29,529 nucleotides of DNA, taken from FEN-1297 sp964498065. GTDB taxonomy: Bacteria; Bacteroidota; Ignavibacteria; Ignavibacteriales; Ignavibacteriaceae. The position numbers and the translations under genes were made by a program. The stretch covers positions 1-29,529 of the forward strand of contig CAZCFZ010000047.1 of NCBI GenBank assembly GCA_964498065.1, read 5' to 3'. Positions 1-7,478 of this stretch are shown one piece after another. The stretch's first letter is position 1; each line of letters opens with the position of its first letter. Below the pieces are notes generated by a model. The model ran no database searches. It saw only the letters and a list, made by a program, of their open reading frames with translations, and was not told the DNA's origin.

Positions 1-1
1 G

Positions 2-75
2 TCGGAACGGTGGGATTTGAACCCACGACCACCTGAACCCCATTCAGGTACGCTACCGGGCTGCGCCACGTTCCG
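2..75 (-). tRNA. tRNA-Pro, anticodon GGG
   Basis: Read on the minus strand this folds as a complete cloverleaf. The 7-bp acceptor stem CGGAACG pairs with CGTTCCG. The D stem is GCGC with GCGT (one G-U pair). The anticodon stem CCTGA/TCAGG encloses loop ATGGGGT, giving anticodon GGG for the proline codons CCC and CCU. The T stem GTGGG/CCCAC encloses TTCAAAT, and the discriminator base is A, as expected for tRNA-Pro. The next base, at the window edge, is C, so an encoded CCA cannot be judged. The 5' end lies 5 nt beyond the stop codon of the MerR-like gene on the same strand, so read-through from that gene is possible. Confidence 0.95.
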
Positions 76-80
76 TTAAA

Positions 81-476
81 TTATAATTTTGTAACTAAAA
101 TTTCTAAAATACTTTTGATTTCTTCAAGGTCTTTTTTTAATGACGATCTATCTTTTTTGGTTTCTGAAATAATCGCTAAAGAATCTTCCCCGATACTTTC
201 ATTTCCCATTTGCTGAGGAATATCATCCGGAGAATAATTTTCCAAAATCTTTTTCGCACCTTCAATTGTATACTTTTTTTCTCTTAATAAGCTTTTTATC
301 AGTAAAATAAGTTGAATATCTTTATTTGTATAAATCCTGTTTCCCGCTCTGTTTTTTTGCGGTTTAAGTTCCTCAAATTCAGTCTCCCAATATCTTAAAA
401 CATACTGTTCAACTTCAGTTATTTTACTAACTTCACTAATTGAATAATATAATTTTTTAATTGAAAGATTTTTCAT
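81..476 (-). CDS. MerR-family transcriptional regulator
   Basis: This is a 131-residue DNA-binding protein of the MerR superfamily. Residues 10-30 form the winged helix-turn-helix (YYSISEVSKITEV). They are followed by the family hallmark RYWETEFEEL (about 28-37), the wing GNRIYTNKDI (about 45-54) and a helix with KKYTIEGAKKIL (about 67-78). The C-terminal third is charged and probably forms a coiled-coil dimer helix. There is no cysteine cluster or large ligand domain, so it is not a metal sensor of the MerR/CueR kind. It belongs to the short MerR type common in Bacteroidota and Chlorobi, whose effector and targets are not established. The start is ATG. The gene ends 5 nt before the tRNA, and a 93-nt gap separates its start from the HAD gene. 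Confidence 0.9.
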   Translation of the reverse strand: MKNLSIKKLYYSISEVSKITEVEQYVLRYWETEFEELKPQKNRAGNRIYTNKDIQLILLIKSLLREKKYTIEGAKKILENYSPDDIPQQMGNESIGEDSLAIISETKKDRSSLKKDLEEIKSILEILVTKL

Positions 477-569
477 TTTCCCTCAGAATTAATTTGAAAG
501 AAAAATAACTAATCATTTCATTAATATCAATATCAGTGCTATGAAATAATTAATAGGTTTAAATAAATT

Positions 570-1253
570 TTATAATTTATTTTCCTTAATAATAATATCC
601 ACTAATTCACTAATATCATTAAGCTCATAATCGGCATTGTGCCGTACTGTATTGAAGGTATCGCCATACCTGGCAAAGGCGGTTTTCATTCCGACGTTTG
701 CTGCTCCCACAATATCTCTTTCTGCCCAATCACCAAGCATAAGAGTTTGAGATGCTGCAACATTCATTTTCTTTAAAATCATAAGAAATGGGGCTGGGTT
801 CGGTTTTCTTTCACCGGTATCTTCAAATGTTACAACGGTATCAAAGATATGATGAAAATTCAAATAAGCTAATCTTAGCCAAGCTTCTTTTGCGGGAGCA
901 TCAGATAAGATTCCCATTTTTATTCCCATTTTCATCATCTTATGAAGTGTAGGATAAACATGGGGATATGGAATTAAAGAAGCTTCTCTAGCGCGTCTAT
1001 AAGCTACTATCCCGGCGGATAATATCTTATAGTCTATTTTTTGAATAACCCTCTGCAAAAAGACATCAAAAACCTGCTGATATTCAATTCCCTGCTCTTT
1101 ATAAATTTCATCAATTACTCTATTTGCGTCATCTTCTGTTATCTTCAATCCGGCATCAATCATAGCAGGAATGGCTTCTTCTATAGATCTTCGTTTCATC
1201 TTCATGAAATCGACTAATGTATTATCAAGATCAAAGATTACTGCTTTAATCAA
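570..1253 (-). CDS. HAD-superfamily phosphatase (HAD-IA type)
   Basis: This 227-residue soluble hydrolase has all four haloacid dehalogenase motifs. Motif I is FDLDNT with nucleophile Asp8 and acid/base Asp10. Motif II is SDAP (Ser117). Motif III is the lysine in ERKPNP (Lys150). Motif IV is GDWAERD (Asp175 and Asp180). A helical cap of about 80 residues sits between motifs I and II, as in the HAD-IA (C1 cap) subgroup. The substrate cannot be read from the sequence; small phosphorylated metabolites are usual for the family. The start is TTG, since no ATG is available in frame near motif I. It begins 4 nt after the aroQ stop codon, so it is probably the last gene of the 2496-to-570 unit. Confidence 0.9.
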   Translation of the reverse strand: MIKAVIFDLDNTLVDFMKMKRRSIEEAIPAMIDAGLKITEDDANRVIDEIYKEQGIEYQQVFDVFLQRVIQKIDYKILSAGIVAYRRAREASLIPYPHVYPTLHKMMKMGIKMGILSDAPAKEAWLRLAYLNFHHIFDTVVTFEDTGERKPNPAPFLMILKKMNVAASQTLMLGDWAERDIVGAANVGMKTAFARYGDTFNTVRHNADYELNDISELVDIIIKENKL

Positions 1254-1257
1254 AATA

Positions 1258-1695
1258 TTATTTCCCTATTTCTGCAATTATTTTATTTAATAAAAAAATA
1301 CCCGCTAAATAACTATTTTCTTTAAATCCCGATATATAACCATTACAAGCTCCGGCGGTTATTAGATTTTGTCTAAAGCTGTCTCTATTAACAAGATGAG
1401 ATAGATGTACCTCAATCTTAGGAATATTGCAATCGGTTAGTGCATCTCTAATTGCGACAGAAGTGTGTGCATATCCTCCGGGATTTATAATAATTCCGTT
1501 ATACTCGGCAGATGCTTTCTGGATTTTCTCAATAATTTCACCTTCTAAATTTGAATGAAAAAAAGCAAAATCAATTTCTGAGAATTCGGTTTTAATTATT
1601 TCTTCAATTTTTGCTAAAGTTAAATTACCGTAATGCTGTTTATCCCGTGCTCCCAACAAATTTAAATTAGGACCATTAATAATAAGTATTTTCAT
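1258..1695 (-). CDS. aroQ: 3-dehydroquinate dehydratase, type II
   Basis: AroQ converts 3-dehydroquinate to 3-dehydroshikimate, the third step of the shikimate pathway, as a cytoplasmic dodecamer. At 145 residues it has the normal length for the family. The N-terminus MKILIINGPNLNLLG is diagnostic. Tyr22 in the flexible lid (QHYG) is the expected catalytic tyrosine. The motifs HSNLEGE (47-53), NPGGYAHTS (71-79) and EVHLSH with catalytic His97 follow, then the substrate-binding arginine region NRDSFRQ (103-109). The start ATG lies in an ATGA overlap with the stop of the upstream 90-residue gene, which indicates translational coupling. No other aro gene is in the window. Confidence 0.97.
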   Translation of the reverse strand: MKILIINGPNLNLLGARDKQHYGNLTLAKIEEIIKTEFSEIDFAFFHSNLEGEIIEKIQKASAEYNGIIINPGGYAHTSVAIRDALTDCNIPKIEVHLSHLVNRDSFRQNLITAGACNGYISGFKENSYLAGIFLLNKIIAEIGK

Positions 1696-1964
1696 TTTGA
1701 TTCAGCCATTTCATCAATAATTTCTCTCAACCTTGGCGTAAGATAAACTTCATCAATACCAAGTTCCTTTAAAGCCATTGAAAGTATCATAACTTTTCTT
1801 TGAAGATTTGCCATTTTATTTATCACAATTACTTTACTTTCTTTTAAAATACAATAACCTCCCTTAAAGTCCCCTTTTTCAAACCTAACTTCCGCACCTA
1901 ACTGAGAAGCCAGGGATTTCAAGTCTTGAATTATATCCTCAAATTCTTTTTCCTTAATTTTCAT
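1692..1964 (-). CDS. conserved small protein of unknown function
   Basis: I recognise no named domain in this 90-residue protein. It is soluble, charged and shaped alpha/beta: an N-terminal helix (IKEKEFEDIIQDLKSLASQL), two strands (AEVRFEKGDF and GGYCILKESKVIVINK), then helices including QRKVMILSMALKELG and a basic/acidic tail (RLREIIDEM). There is no signal peptide or membrane segment. Its start overlaps the membrane-protein gene by 11 nt and its stop overlaps aroQ by 4 nt (ATGA). It is therefore very probably a real, translated gene inside an operon. Position alone suggests a tie to aroQ or to the membrane protein, but no function is claimed. Confidence 0.85.
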   Translation of the reverse strand: MKIKEKEFEDIIQDLKSLASQLGAEVRFEKGDFKGGYCILKESKVIVINKMANLQRKVMILSMALKELGIDEVYLTPRLREIIDEMAESK

Positions 1965-2496
1965 AAGAAATTTTTTCTTTCATCTTGAATGGTTTAAACA
2001 GTATTAAAAATATAACTGCAAAATAACAAAGCACTTCAATGATGGGAAAACTTCCCAGCACTTTAAATCTTTCGATATATAGGTTTAAAACCTGATTTGC
2101 ATTAAAACCTGCCGAATAAACTTCCGTTAGTATTTTGTAATCAATTGTAATTAAATATAATTCAAACGGAAAGGTAACAAATACTATTAACGTAATTATA
2201 AATAACCATCCATTTTGCTTTAAACTTATTTTAGATGATATTAGAAATATTAAAAATGTAATTATAAACAAAATATATAATGATACTTCGAGTAGAATTT
2301 CTCCGTTTAATGCTGTTAAAATACCTGACAAATTAAGATTTGTAATATATGATTTTAAATTAAAATAATTTCCTTGAAATAATTGATAAGCTACGGTTAA
2401 TCTTGTAATATAACTTCCCAGCCATAACAGTCCGCTTGTAAAGCAAAAATATAAAATTAATTTGGAAAATTTATTAATGGATTCCATAAATGTCAT
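1954..2496 (-). CDS. four-helix integral membrane protein, unknown function
   Basis: This 180-residue protein has about four predicted membrane spans: roughly residues 11-30, 68-86, 97-117 and 149-167. The loops are short, and the C-terminal tail is lysine-rich and probably cytoplasmic. There is no cleavable signal and no motif that I can assign to a family. It is AT-rich with no special codon pattern. It is first in the unit membrane protein-90 aa-aroQ-HAD. Only 31 nt separate its ATG from the divergent ppx-like gene, so the two promoters must share or overlap that short A/T tract or extend into the coding regions. An alternative ATG lies three codons in (2487). Confidence 0.8.
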   Translation of the reverse strand: MTFMESINKFSKLILYFCFTSGLLWLGSYITRLTVAYQLFQGNYFNLKSYITNLNLSGILTALNGEILLEVSLYILFIITFLIFLISSKISLKQNGWLFIITLIVFVTFPFELYLITIDYKILTEVYSAGFNANQVLNLYIERFKVLGSFPIIEVLCYFAVIFLILFKPFKMKEKISYEN

Positions 2497-2527
2497 AAAA
2501 ATTATAAATTAAAAATAAAAAAAAATT

Positions 2528-3472
2528 ATGATTATTGCTTCAATTGACATAGGAACAAACACCATTTTACTTCTCATTGCGGAAGTAGACATATCTACTT
2601 TAACCGTTAAATCATTTCTTAATCTTCAAAGAATACCGAGAATCGGAGAAGGTTTGAATCCCGGGCAACCTATTAAGGATGATAAAATTGAAAAATTATA
2701 CTCTATTCTGACAGAATATAATCAAATAATCGCTCAATATAAGTGTGAATTAACTTTAGTAAATGCAACAAATGCATTCAGAATTGCTTCGAACGGCAAT
2801 TTAATAGTACAGGAAGTTAAAACAAAATTTGACCTGAATATTAACATTATCCCCGGAAAAGAGGAAGCAAGGTTTTCATTTTTAGGTGCAACTAGTAATT
2901 GCGATAAATCATCAAAAATTTTAGTGATCGATATAGGCGGCGGTAGTACTGAATTAATTTATGGTAAAAAGAGTAAAATTTATTTTATCCAAAGCTACCA
3001 TGTCGGTGTAGTCAGTGGGACGGAAAAATTTTTTAAAAATAATCCTCCAACCAATGCTGAGAGAATGGATTTTACCAAATTCATAAAGCAGCAATTAATG
3101 GAAATTACCCTAAAAGAAATTCGGCCCGACAAAGTAATTGCTATAGCCGGTACGCCGACAACACTGGCAAGCATAAATCAAAATCTATCCGAATATAATG
3201 AGGAGCTTATTGAAGGGGCTTTTTTAAAGCATTATGATATGGGAAAAATAATTGAAACCTTAAGCATGCTTTCTTCTCAAGAAATAAAACAAAAATATAA
3301 AAGCATTGTAATCGGAAGAGAAGATGTACTATTGGCAGGCAGTCAGATATTATTTTCAATTATGAATTTATTAAACTTAAATGAAGTTACGGTTAGTACA
3401 AAAGGGATTCGTTACGGTGCGATTGAAGACTACCTGATAAAAAATTTTAAGGGTTCAAATTTCGGAGAATAG
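2528..3472 (+). CDS. Ppx/GppA-family phosphatase (exopolyphosphatase-like)
   Basis: This 314-residue enzyme has the acetate/sugar kinase-Hsp70-actin (ASKHA) fold and should hydrolyse inorganic polyphosphate and/or pppGpp. The phosphate-1 loop SIDIGTNTILLLIAEV is at the N-terminus. The family-specific PGKEEARFSFLGA follows near 109-121, then phosphate-2 VIDIGGGSTELIYG (about 134-147) and the adenosine-like motif IAGTPTTLASI (about 205-215). It is the short form, without the C-terminal HD-like domain of E. coli Ppx (about 510 residues). It starts at ATG with no clear Shine-Dalgarno, after a run of A. Its last 26 nt overlap the end of nadB on the other strand. A CHAD protein at 10010 is the other possible polyphosphate-related gene here. 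Confidence 0.93.
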   Translation: MIIASIDIGTNTILLLIAEVDISTLTVKSFLNLQRIPRIGEGLNPGQPIKDDKIEKLYSILTEYNQIIAQYKCELTLVNATNAFRIASNGNLIVQEVKTKFDLNINIIPGKEEARFSFLGATSNCDKSSKILVIDIGGGSTELIYGKKSKIYFIQSYHVGVVSGTEKFFKNNPPTNAERMDFTKFIKQQLMEITLKEIRPDKVIAIAGTPTTLASINQNLSEYNEELIEGAFLKHYDMGKIIETLSMLSSQEIKQKYKSIVIGREDVLLAGSQILFSIMNLLNLNEVTVSTKGIRYGAIEDYLIKNFKGSNFGE

Positions 3473-5069
3473 TATCTTTGACTTTATTTTCAGGCAGCTG
3501 CCCAGGATAATCCAAACTATAATGCAGTCCACGGCTTTCTTTTCTTAATTTGGCAGATTTAATAATCATATGCGCACAAGCAGCTATACTGCGTAATTCT
3601 AAAATATCTTCAAAAACTTTCGTCCTTTTATATAATTCTTCCGCTTCTAAAAATATATTATGTATCCTTCTTGCCGCTCTTTCCAAACGAAGGTTTGAAC
3701 GGACTATTCCGACATAATCCCACATTATTTGTTTAATTTCTTTGATGCTGTGGGAAATCAAAATTTTCTCATCCGCAGACAAAGCACCCGAGTCATCCCA
3801 ATCCGGAATAGCAGGAATATTACTCTTATTTTTCTTAAAGTAGCTTTTAATATCGATAGATGCACGATGTGAAAATACAACGGCTTCAAGAAGAGAATTA
3901 CTCGCCAATCTGTTTGCTCCATGTACACCGGTCATGCTTACTTCGCCGCATGCATATAAACCTCGTAAAGATGTTCTCGCAAATTTATCAACTAAAATGC
4001 CGCCGCATGCATAATGGGCAGCGGGAACAACCGGAATAAAATCATTTGTAATATCAATTCCGTTTTTCAAGCAGTTATTATATATGTTCGGGAAGTGATC
4101 CAAGACTTCATTTTTTTTTCGATGTGTTATATCAAGGTATACGTAATCATCTCCCCTCTTTTTTAACTCGTTATCAATTGCACGAGCAACTATATCACGG
4201 GGTGCTAATTCTTTACGTCTGTCGTACTTATCCATAAATTCATTTCCGTCTTTGGTCCTTAAAATTCCTCCGAAACCCCTTACGGCTTCGGAAATAAGGA
4301 AAGAGGTTTTACCGGAGTTGTTATTGCCGGACGTATAAAAGCTGGTTGGATGAAATTGAATAAACTCCATGTTTCCAATTTTAGCTCCCGCTCTGTAAGC
4401 CATAGCAAAACCGTCGCCTGTTGCGATAGCGGGATTAGTGGTATGCAAATAAACCTGTCCCAATCCTCCGGTTGCCAAAACAGTAACCTTGGAAGAAATT
4501 TTATTCACTTCATTTTTATTACAATCTAAAACGTATGCACCCCAGCAGTTTCTGTTTTTTAAAGGTTCATTTTTTAGCCGCTTAACATTATGTTCGGTAA
4601 TCAAATCGATAGCCAAAGAATTTTCTAAAATCTTTATGTTTTTTGTTAAAGTAACTTTTTCGATTAAAGCTCTTTCTATTTCCTTACCGGTTAAATCTTT
4701 AGCATGAACTATTCTCGCCATAGAATGTCCGCCTTCTTTAGCAAGATCCAGTTTTCCGTTTTTCCTTGTAAATTCCGTTCCGATATCTATCAAATCATTA
4801 ATTCTATCCGGGCCTTCCTTAACTAATATTTCAACAGTCTCTTGCCTGCATAACCCGGCGCCTGCAACCAAGGTATCCTCTATGTGTTTTTCAAAAGTAT
4901 CATTCGGATCGATTACAGAAGCTATTCCACCTTGTGCATAATTTGTGTTGGATTCATTTTTTTCTTTTTTAGTAACTATAATAACGTCGGCAAATTCGCA
5001 AATACGAATAGCAGCAAACAAACCTGCAATTCCGCTGCCTATTATCAATACATCGGTTTTATATTCCAT
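3447..5069 (-). CDS. nadB: L-aspartate oxidase
   Basis: NadB oxidises L-aspartate to iminoaspartate with FAD, the first step of de novo NAD synthesis. At 540 residues it has normal family length. The N-terminal FAD-binding Rossmann motif is VLIIGSGIAGLFAA (about 8-21), followed by NYAQGGIAS (about 43-51). The FAD and active-site segments are MEFIQFHPTSFY, SEAVRGFGGIL, APRDIVARAID, PAAHYACGGI and CGEVSMTGVHGANRLASNS. The helical C-terminal domain has LRLERAARR. The ATG sits in a TAATG overlap with the stop of the argD-like gene, so it is translationally coupled and last in the parA-to-nadB unit. NadA and NadC, the next enzymes, are not in the window. Confidence 0.96.
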   Translation of the reverse strand: MEYKTDVLIIGSGIAGLFAAIRICEFADVIIVTKKEKNESNTNYAQGGIASVIDPNDTFEKHIEDTLVAGAGLCRQETVEILVKEGPDRINDLIDIGTEFTRKNGKLDLAKEGGHSMARIVHAKDLTGKEIERALIEKVTLTKNIKILENSLAIDLITEHNVKRLKNEPLKNRNCWGAYVLDCNKNEVNKISSKVTVLATGGLGQVYLHTTNPAIATGDGFAMAYRAGAKIGNMEFIQFHPTSFYTSGNNNSGKTSFLISEAVRGFGGILRTKDGNEFMDKYDRRKELAPRDIVARAIDNELKKRGDDYVYLDITHRKKNEVLDHFPNIYNNCLKNGIDITNDFIPVVPAAHYACGGILVDKFARTSLRGLYACGEVSMTGVHGANRLASNSLLEAVVFSHRASIDIKSYFKKNKSNIPAIPDWDDSGALSADEKILISHSIKEIKQIMWDYVGIVRSNLRLERAARRIHNIFLEAEELYKRTKVFEDILELRSIAACAHMIIKSAKLRKESRGLHYSLDYPGQLPENKVKDTILRNLNP

Positions 5070-6253
5070 TATTTGTTATTCTTGGTTTTTAAAGTCTCGT
5101 GTAAATTAAAAAGGAAAAAATCTATGTCGCTTTTTGTTGAAATAAGAGGAGGCAAAATTCTAATTACATTTTTATTTGTACAATTTACCAATACTTTTTT
5201 TTCTCTCATTTCTTTTACAATATCCGAACATTCATAACTAAGTTCAATCCCTATCATAAATCCTTTACCTCTAACGTCTTTTATATCACCCGGAAACATT
5301 TTTTTGATTTCCAATAACTGATTGAAGAAATAATCGCCTAATTCCGCAACCTCATTCATTAAGCCAGACTCGAAGACCTCTTCCAAAACCACTTTGCCGG
5401 CGGCACAGCTTACCGGGTTTCCGCCAAAAGTAGTTCCGTGCTTCCCGATTTCAAAAACATCGGAAATTTCTGGTGACACCAAGAATGCACCGAGCGGTAA
5501 ACCTCCGCCTATGGCCTTTGCAACAACTACGATATCCGGCGATAAATTAATATGATTATAAGCAAACGGTTTTCCTGTTCTTCCAATTCCGCTTTGAATT
5601 TCATCCGCAACAATTAAAAAGCTATATCTCTTTTTAAGCTCGATTATTTTTGTAATGAAATCCTGCGAAACTAAATTAATTCCTCCCTCCCCTTGTATTA
5701 ATTCTAAAAATATTGCGGCGGTATCATTATCTATCTTTTCTTCCAGATCAGCAACATCATTAAAATTTATGTAAGATATATTAGGCAGCAGCGGTTCAAA
5801 TCCGGTTTTATATTTTTGCCGGCCGGTTAACGATAAAGCACCGTATGTTCTTCCATGGAAAGAATCGGTTAAAGCAAATATTTTTTTATCAGGTCCGAAT
5901 TTTTTTCTAATTAATTTAATTGCTCCTTCAATCGATTCCGTGCCGCTGTTTGTTAAAAATGCTTTCGACATTTTTGCATACTTTAATAAAAGTTCCGTAA
6001 ATTCTATTTGAATATCGGTTATGTAATTATTGGATAAGTGAGCGAATTTTGAAATTTGATCTGCAACAGCCTGAACTATCCGGGGATGGGCATATCCAAG
6101 TGCATTAACAGCTAAACCCGAGAAAAAATCCAGATACCTATTCCCTTCTTTATCAAATAGATGAACTCCCTGTCCATAATCTATATTTAATGGTAAGCGG
6201 TTGTAAGTAGATAAAAAAAGGCTTTTATCTTTTTCTAAAATATCCATGTACAT
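5069..6253 (-). CDS. argD: class III PLP aminotransferase, ArgD-like (acetylornithine/ornithine type)
   Basis: This 394-residue fold-type I aminotransferase is most like acetylornithine aminotransferase. Substrate-region motifs include GLAVNALGYAHP (about 46-57) and HLSNNY (72-77). PLP phosphate binding is at NSGTES (102-107). The ring-stacking SFHGRTYG (131-138) follows, with Asp217 in VADEIQSGIGRTG and the Schiff-base lysine Lys246 in VVAKAIGGGLPLGA. HGTTFGGNP and VRGKGFMIGIEL follow. Members of this family can also act on N-succinyl-diaminopimelate (the dual role of E. coli ArgD), so a lysine-pathway role cannot be excluded. No arginine genes are nearby. Start ATG at 6253; a second ATG at 6247 is possible. 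It lies 14 nt after the Yip1 gene and overlaps nadB by 1 nt. Confidence 0.9.
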   Translation of the reverse strand: MYMDILEKDKSLFLSTYNRLPLNIDYGQGVHLFDKEGNRYLDFFSGLAVNALGYAHPRIVQAVADQISKFAHLSNNYITDIQIEFTELLLKYAKMSKAFLTNSGTESIEGAIKLIRKKFGPDKKIFALTDSFHGRTYGALSLTGRQKYKTGFEPLLPNISYINFNDVADLEEKIDNDTAAIFLELIQGEGGINLVSQDFITKIIELKKRYSFLIVADEIQSGIGRTGKPFAYNHINLSPDIVVVAKAIGGGLPLGAFLVSPEISDVFEIGKHGTTFGGNPVSCAAGKVVLEEVFESGLMNEVAELGDYFFNQLLEIKKMFPGDIKDVRGKGFMIGIELSYECSDIVKEMREKKVLVNCTNKNVIRILPPLISTKSDIDFFLFNLHETLKTKNNK

Positions 6254-6267
6254 ATTTATAATTTGAT

Positions 6268-6975
6268 TTATTTGAATAAATAAAATGAATTAATATATAA
6301 TGAGAAATAAACAATAACGTTAAATATTATTCCAGTGATGATTGAATAAACAATATTTTTGGATTGTACATAAATAGCATTGATTCCTAGAATAATTCCC
6401 CAGACTATTATTAAAGTCTCAAATGCTAATAATGTATATGCGAGAAATGCTGCTATTGTAAACGGAGAGGGATTATTTGAAAAAATACTTCCGCCGAAAA
6501 CCGTAATTTCAACTGTAAATAATAATATAAGAGCGTAAACTTGAGGAATAAAAGAGTATATCAAAATGGATAAATTATCTCTAAACCTGGTTATTAATCC
6601 GAAAAATTTATTAAGCAGGGTTAATAAAAATACAATTATAATCATTATGACACCTAATAATACAAAAACCATTAAAATTTTAGTAAGGATATTTCCGAAG
6701 TTAGGTGCATGTTTGTAAATCACAAGCGACATGAACATTGAATCTATAAAAAACTTGATTGAAGCAAAAAGAAAAATAGGGAATATGAAATTTTTATGTT
6801 CGGATTGGATAACAATACTAAATCCTTTCTGTGGAGCGTGCAGTAATAATCCCAGTACATTCCACAAATCAATATTAAATATTCTAGTTCTTAAGTATGA
6901 TTTGCAGTTATTGCATATCCAGACATAGTAAGGATTTTCATGATTGCAATTTTTACAGACTAATACATTTTTCAT
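6268..6975 (-). CDS. zinc-ribbon plus Yip1-like membrane protein
   Basis: The 235 residues hold two parts. An N-terminal zinc ribbon has paired cysteines (Cys7/Cys10 and Cys21/Cys24, in CKNC and CNNC). About five hydrophobic spans between residues 60 and 232 resemble the Yip1 domain. Before the first span is a stretch (WNVLGLLLHAPQKGF) typical of the prokaryotic Yip1 group, where a short helix precedes the bundle. The role of bacterial Yip1 proteins is not established. Its start overlaps the DUF5683 stop by one base (TAATG), and its stop lies 14 nt before the aminotransferase. The assignment to Yip1 rests on pattern and topology, not on alignment. Confidence 0.8.
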   Translation of the reverse strand: MKNVLVCKNCNHENPYYVWICNNCKSYLRTRIFNIDLWNVLGLLLHAPQKGFSIVIQSEHKNFIFPIFLFASIKFFIDSMFMSLVIYKHAPNFGNILTKILMVFVLLGVIMIIIVFLLTLLNKFFGLITRFRDNLSILIYSFIPQVYALILLFTVEITVFGGSIFSNNPSPFTIAAFLAYTLLAFETLIIVWGIILGINAIYVQSKNIVYSIITGIIFNVIVYFSLYINSFYLFK

Positions 6976-7478
6976 TAAAACTTTATTTTCATATTTAACA
7001 TGGGAGTTCTTGTATAAGAATTTTCTTTTACGGTAAAATCAAACAACTCGGCATCAACATAAGCATCCACAAGATTTAGTACATAAGTTAAACCTAAATA
7101 AATTGCAAAGAGATCTCTTTGATCCTGATAAAATGTTTTATAATCAAGCCATCTGGAATCATTCGTTTGAACATAATAACTTTGCGCTTGTTTATATAAA
7201 TTATTATTCTGAATCCATTCATAAACAAGCCATCCGCCTATTCCCCAGATGATAGGAGCTTTTAGGTACGATTGGTTATAAATTTGTCCCCATCCGGGAA
7301 TTATTGCACTTCTCAATACAGCACCCCACGGCGATTTTTGCATAACAAAAACCGTATCCTCCGAAGGATTAGTTTTATTGTGAACCGAATCTTGCTGAGC
7401 ATAGCTTATTTGCAGCAGCAAAAAAGATATAAATACAATTTTAACTATATGATTTGTCAATGATTTCAAATAGCTCAA
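6975..7478 (-). CDS. DUF5683-domain envelope protein
   Basis: This 167-residue protein has an N-terminal signal sequence (hydrophobic IVKIVFISFLLLQISYA, then QQ) with likely cleavage after Ala27. The mature part starts with a short polar linker. It then has the DUF5683 core SPWGAVLRSAIIPGWGQIYN (about 49-68), a hydrophobic IIWGIGGWLVYEWI segment and a second one (AIYLGLTYVLNLVDAY). In Bacteroidota this family commonly follows parA-parB, exactly as here, but no biochemical role is known. The reading frame overlaps parB by 38 nt if started at TTG 7478. In-frame TTG codons at 7469 and 7460 are alternatives, and there is no ATG upstream of the signal sequence. The exact start is uncertain. Confidence 0.85.
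   Translation of the reverse strand: MSYLKSLTNHIVKIVFISFLLLQISYAQQDSVHNKTNPSEDTVFVMQKSPWGAVLRSAIIPGWGQIYNQSYLKAPIIWGIGGWLVYEWIQNNNLYKQAQSYYVQTNDSRWLDYKTFYQDQRDLFAIYLGLTYVLNLVDAYVDAELFDFTVKENSYTRTPMLNMKIKF

Noticed and set aside
5069..6253. ArgD-like gene as the missing N-acetyl-DAP aminotransferase
   Set aside because: Possible, since ArgD can be bifunctional, but the acetylase-branch enzyme PatA is a class I enzyme and this gene is 18 kb away in another unit; the evidence is too weak to assign it.
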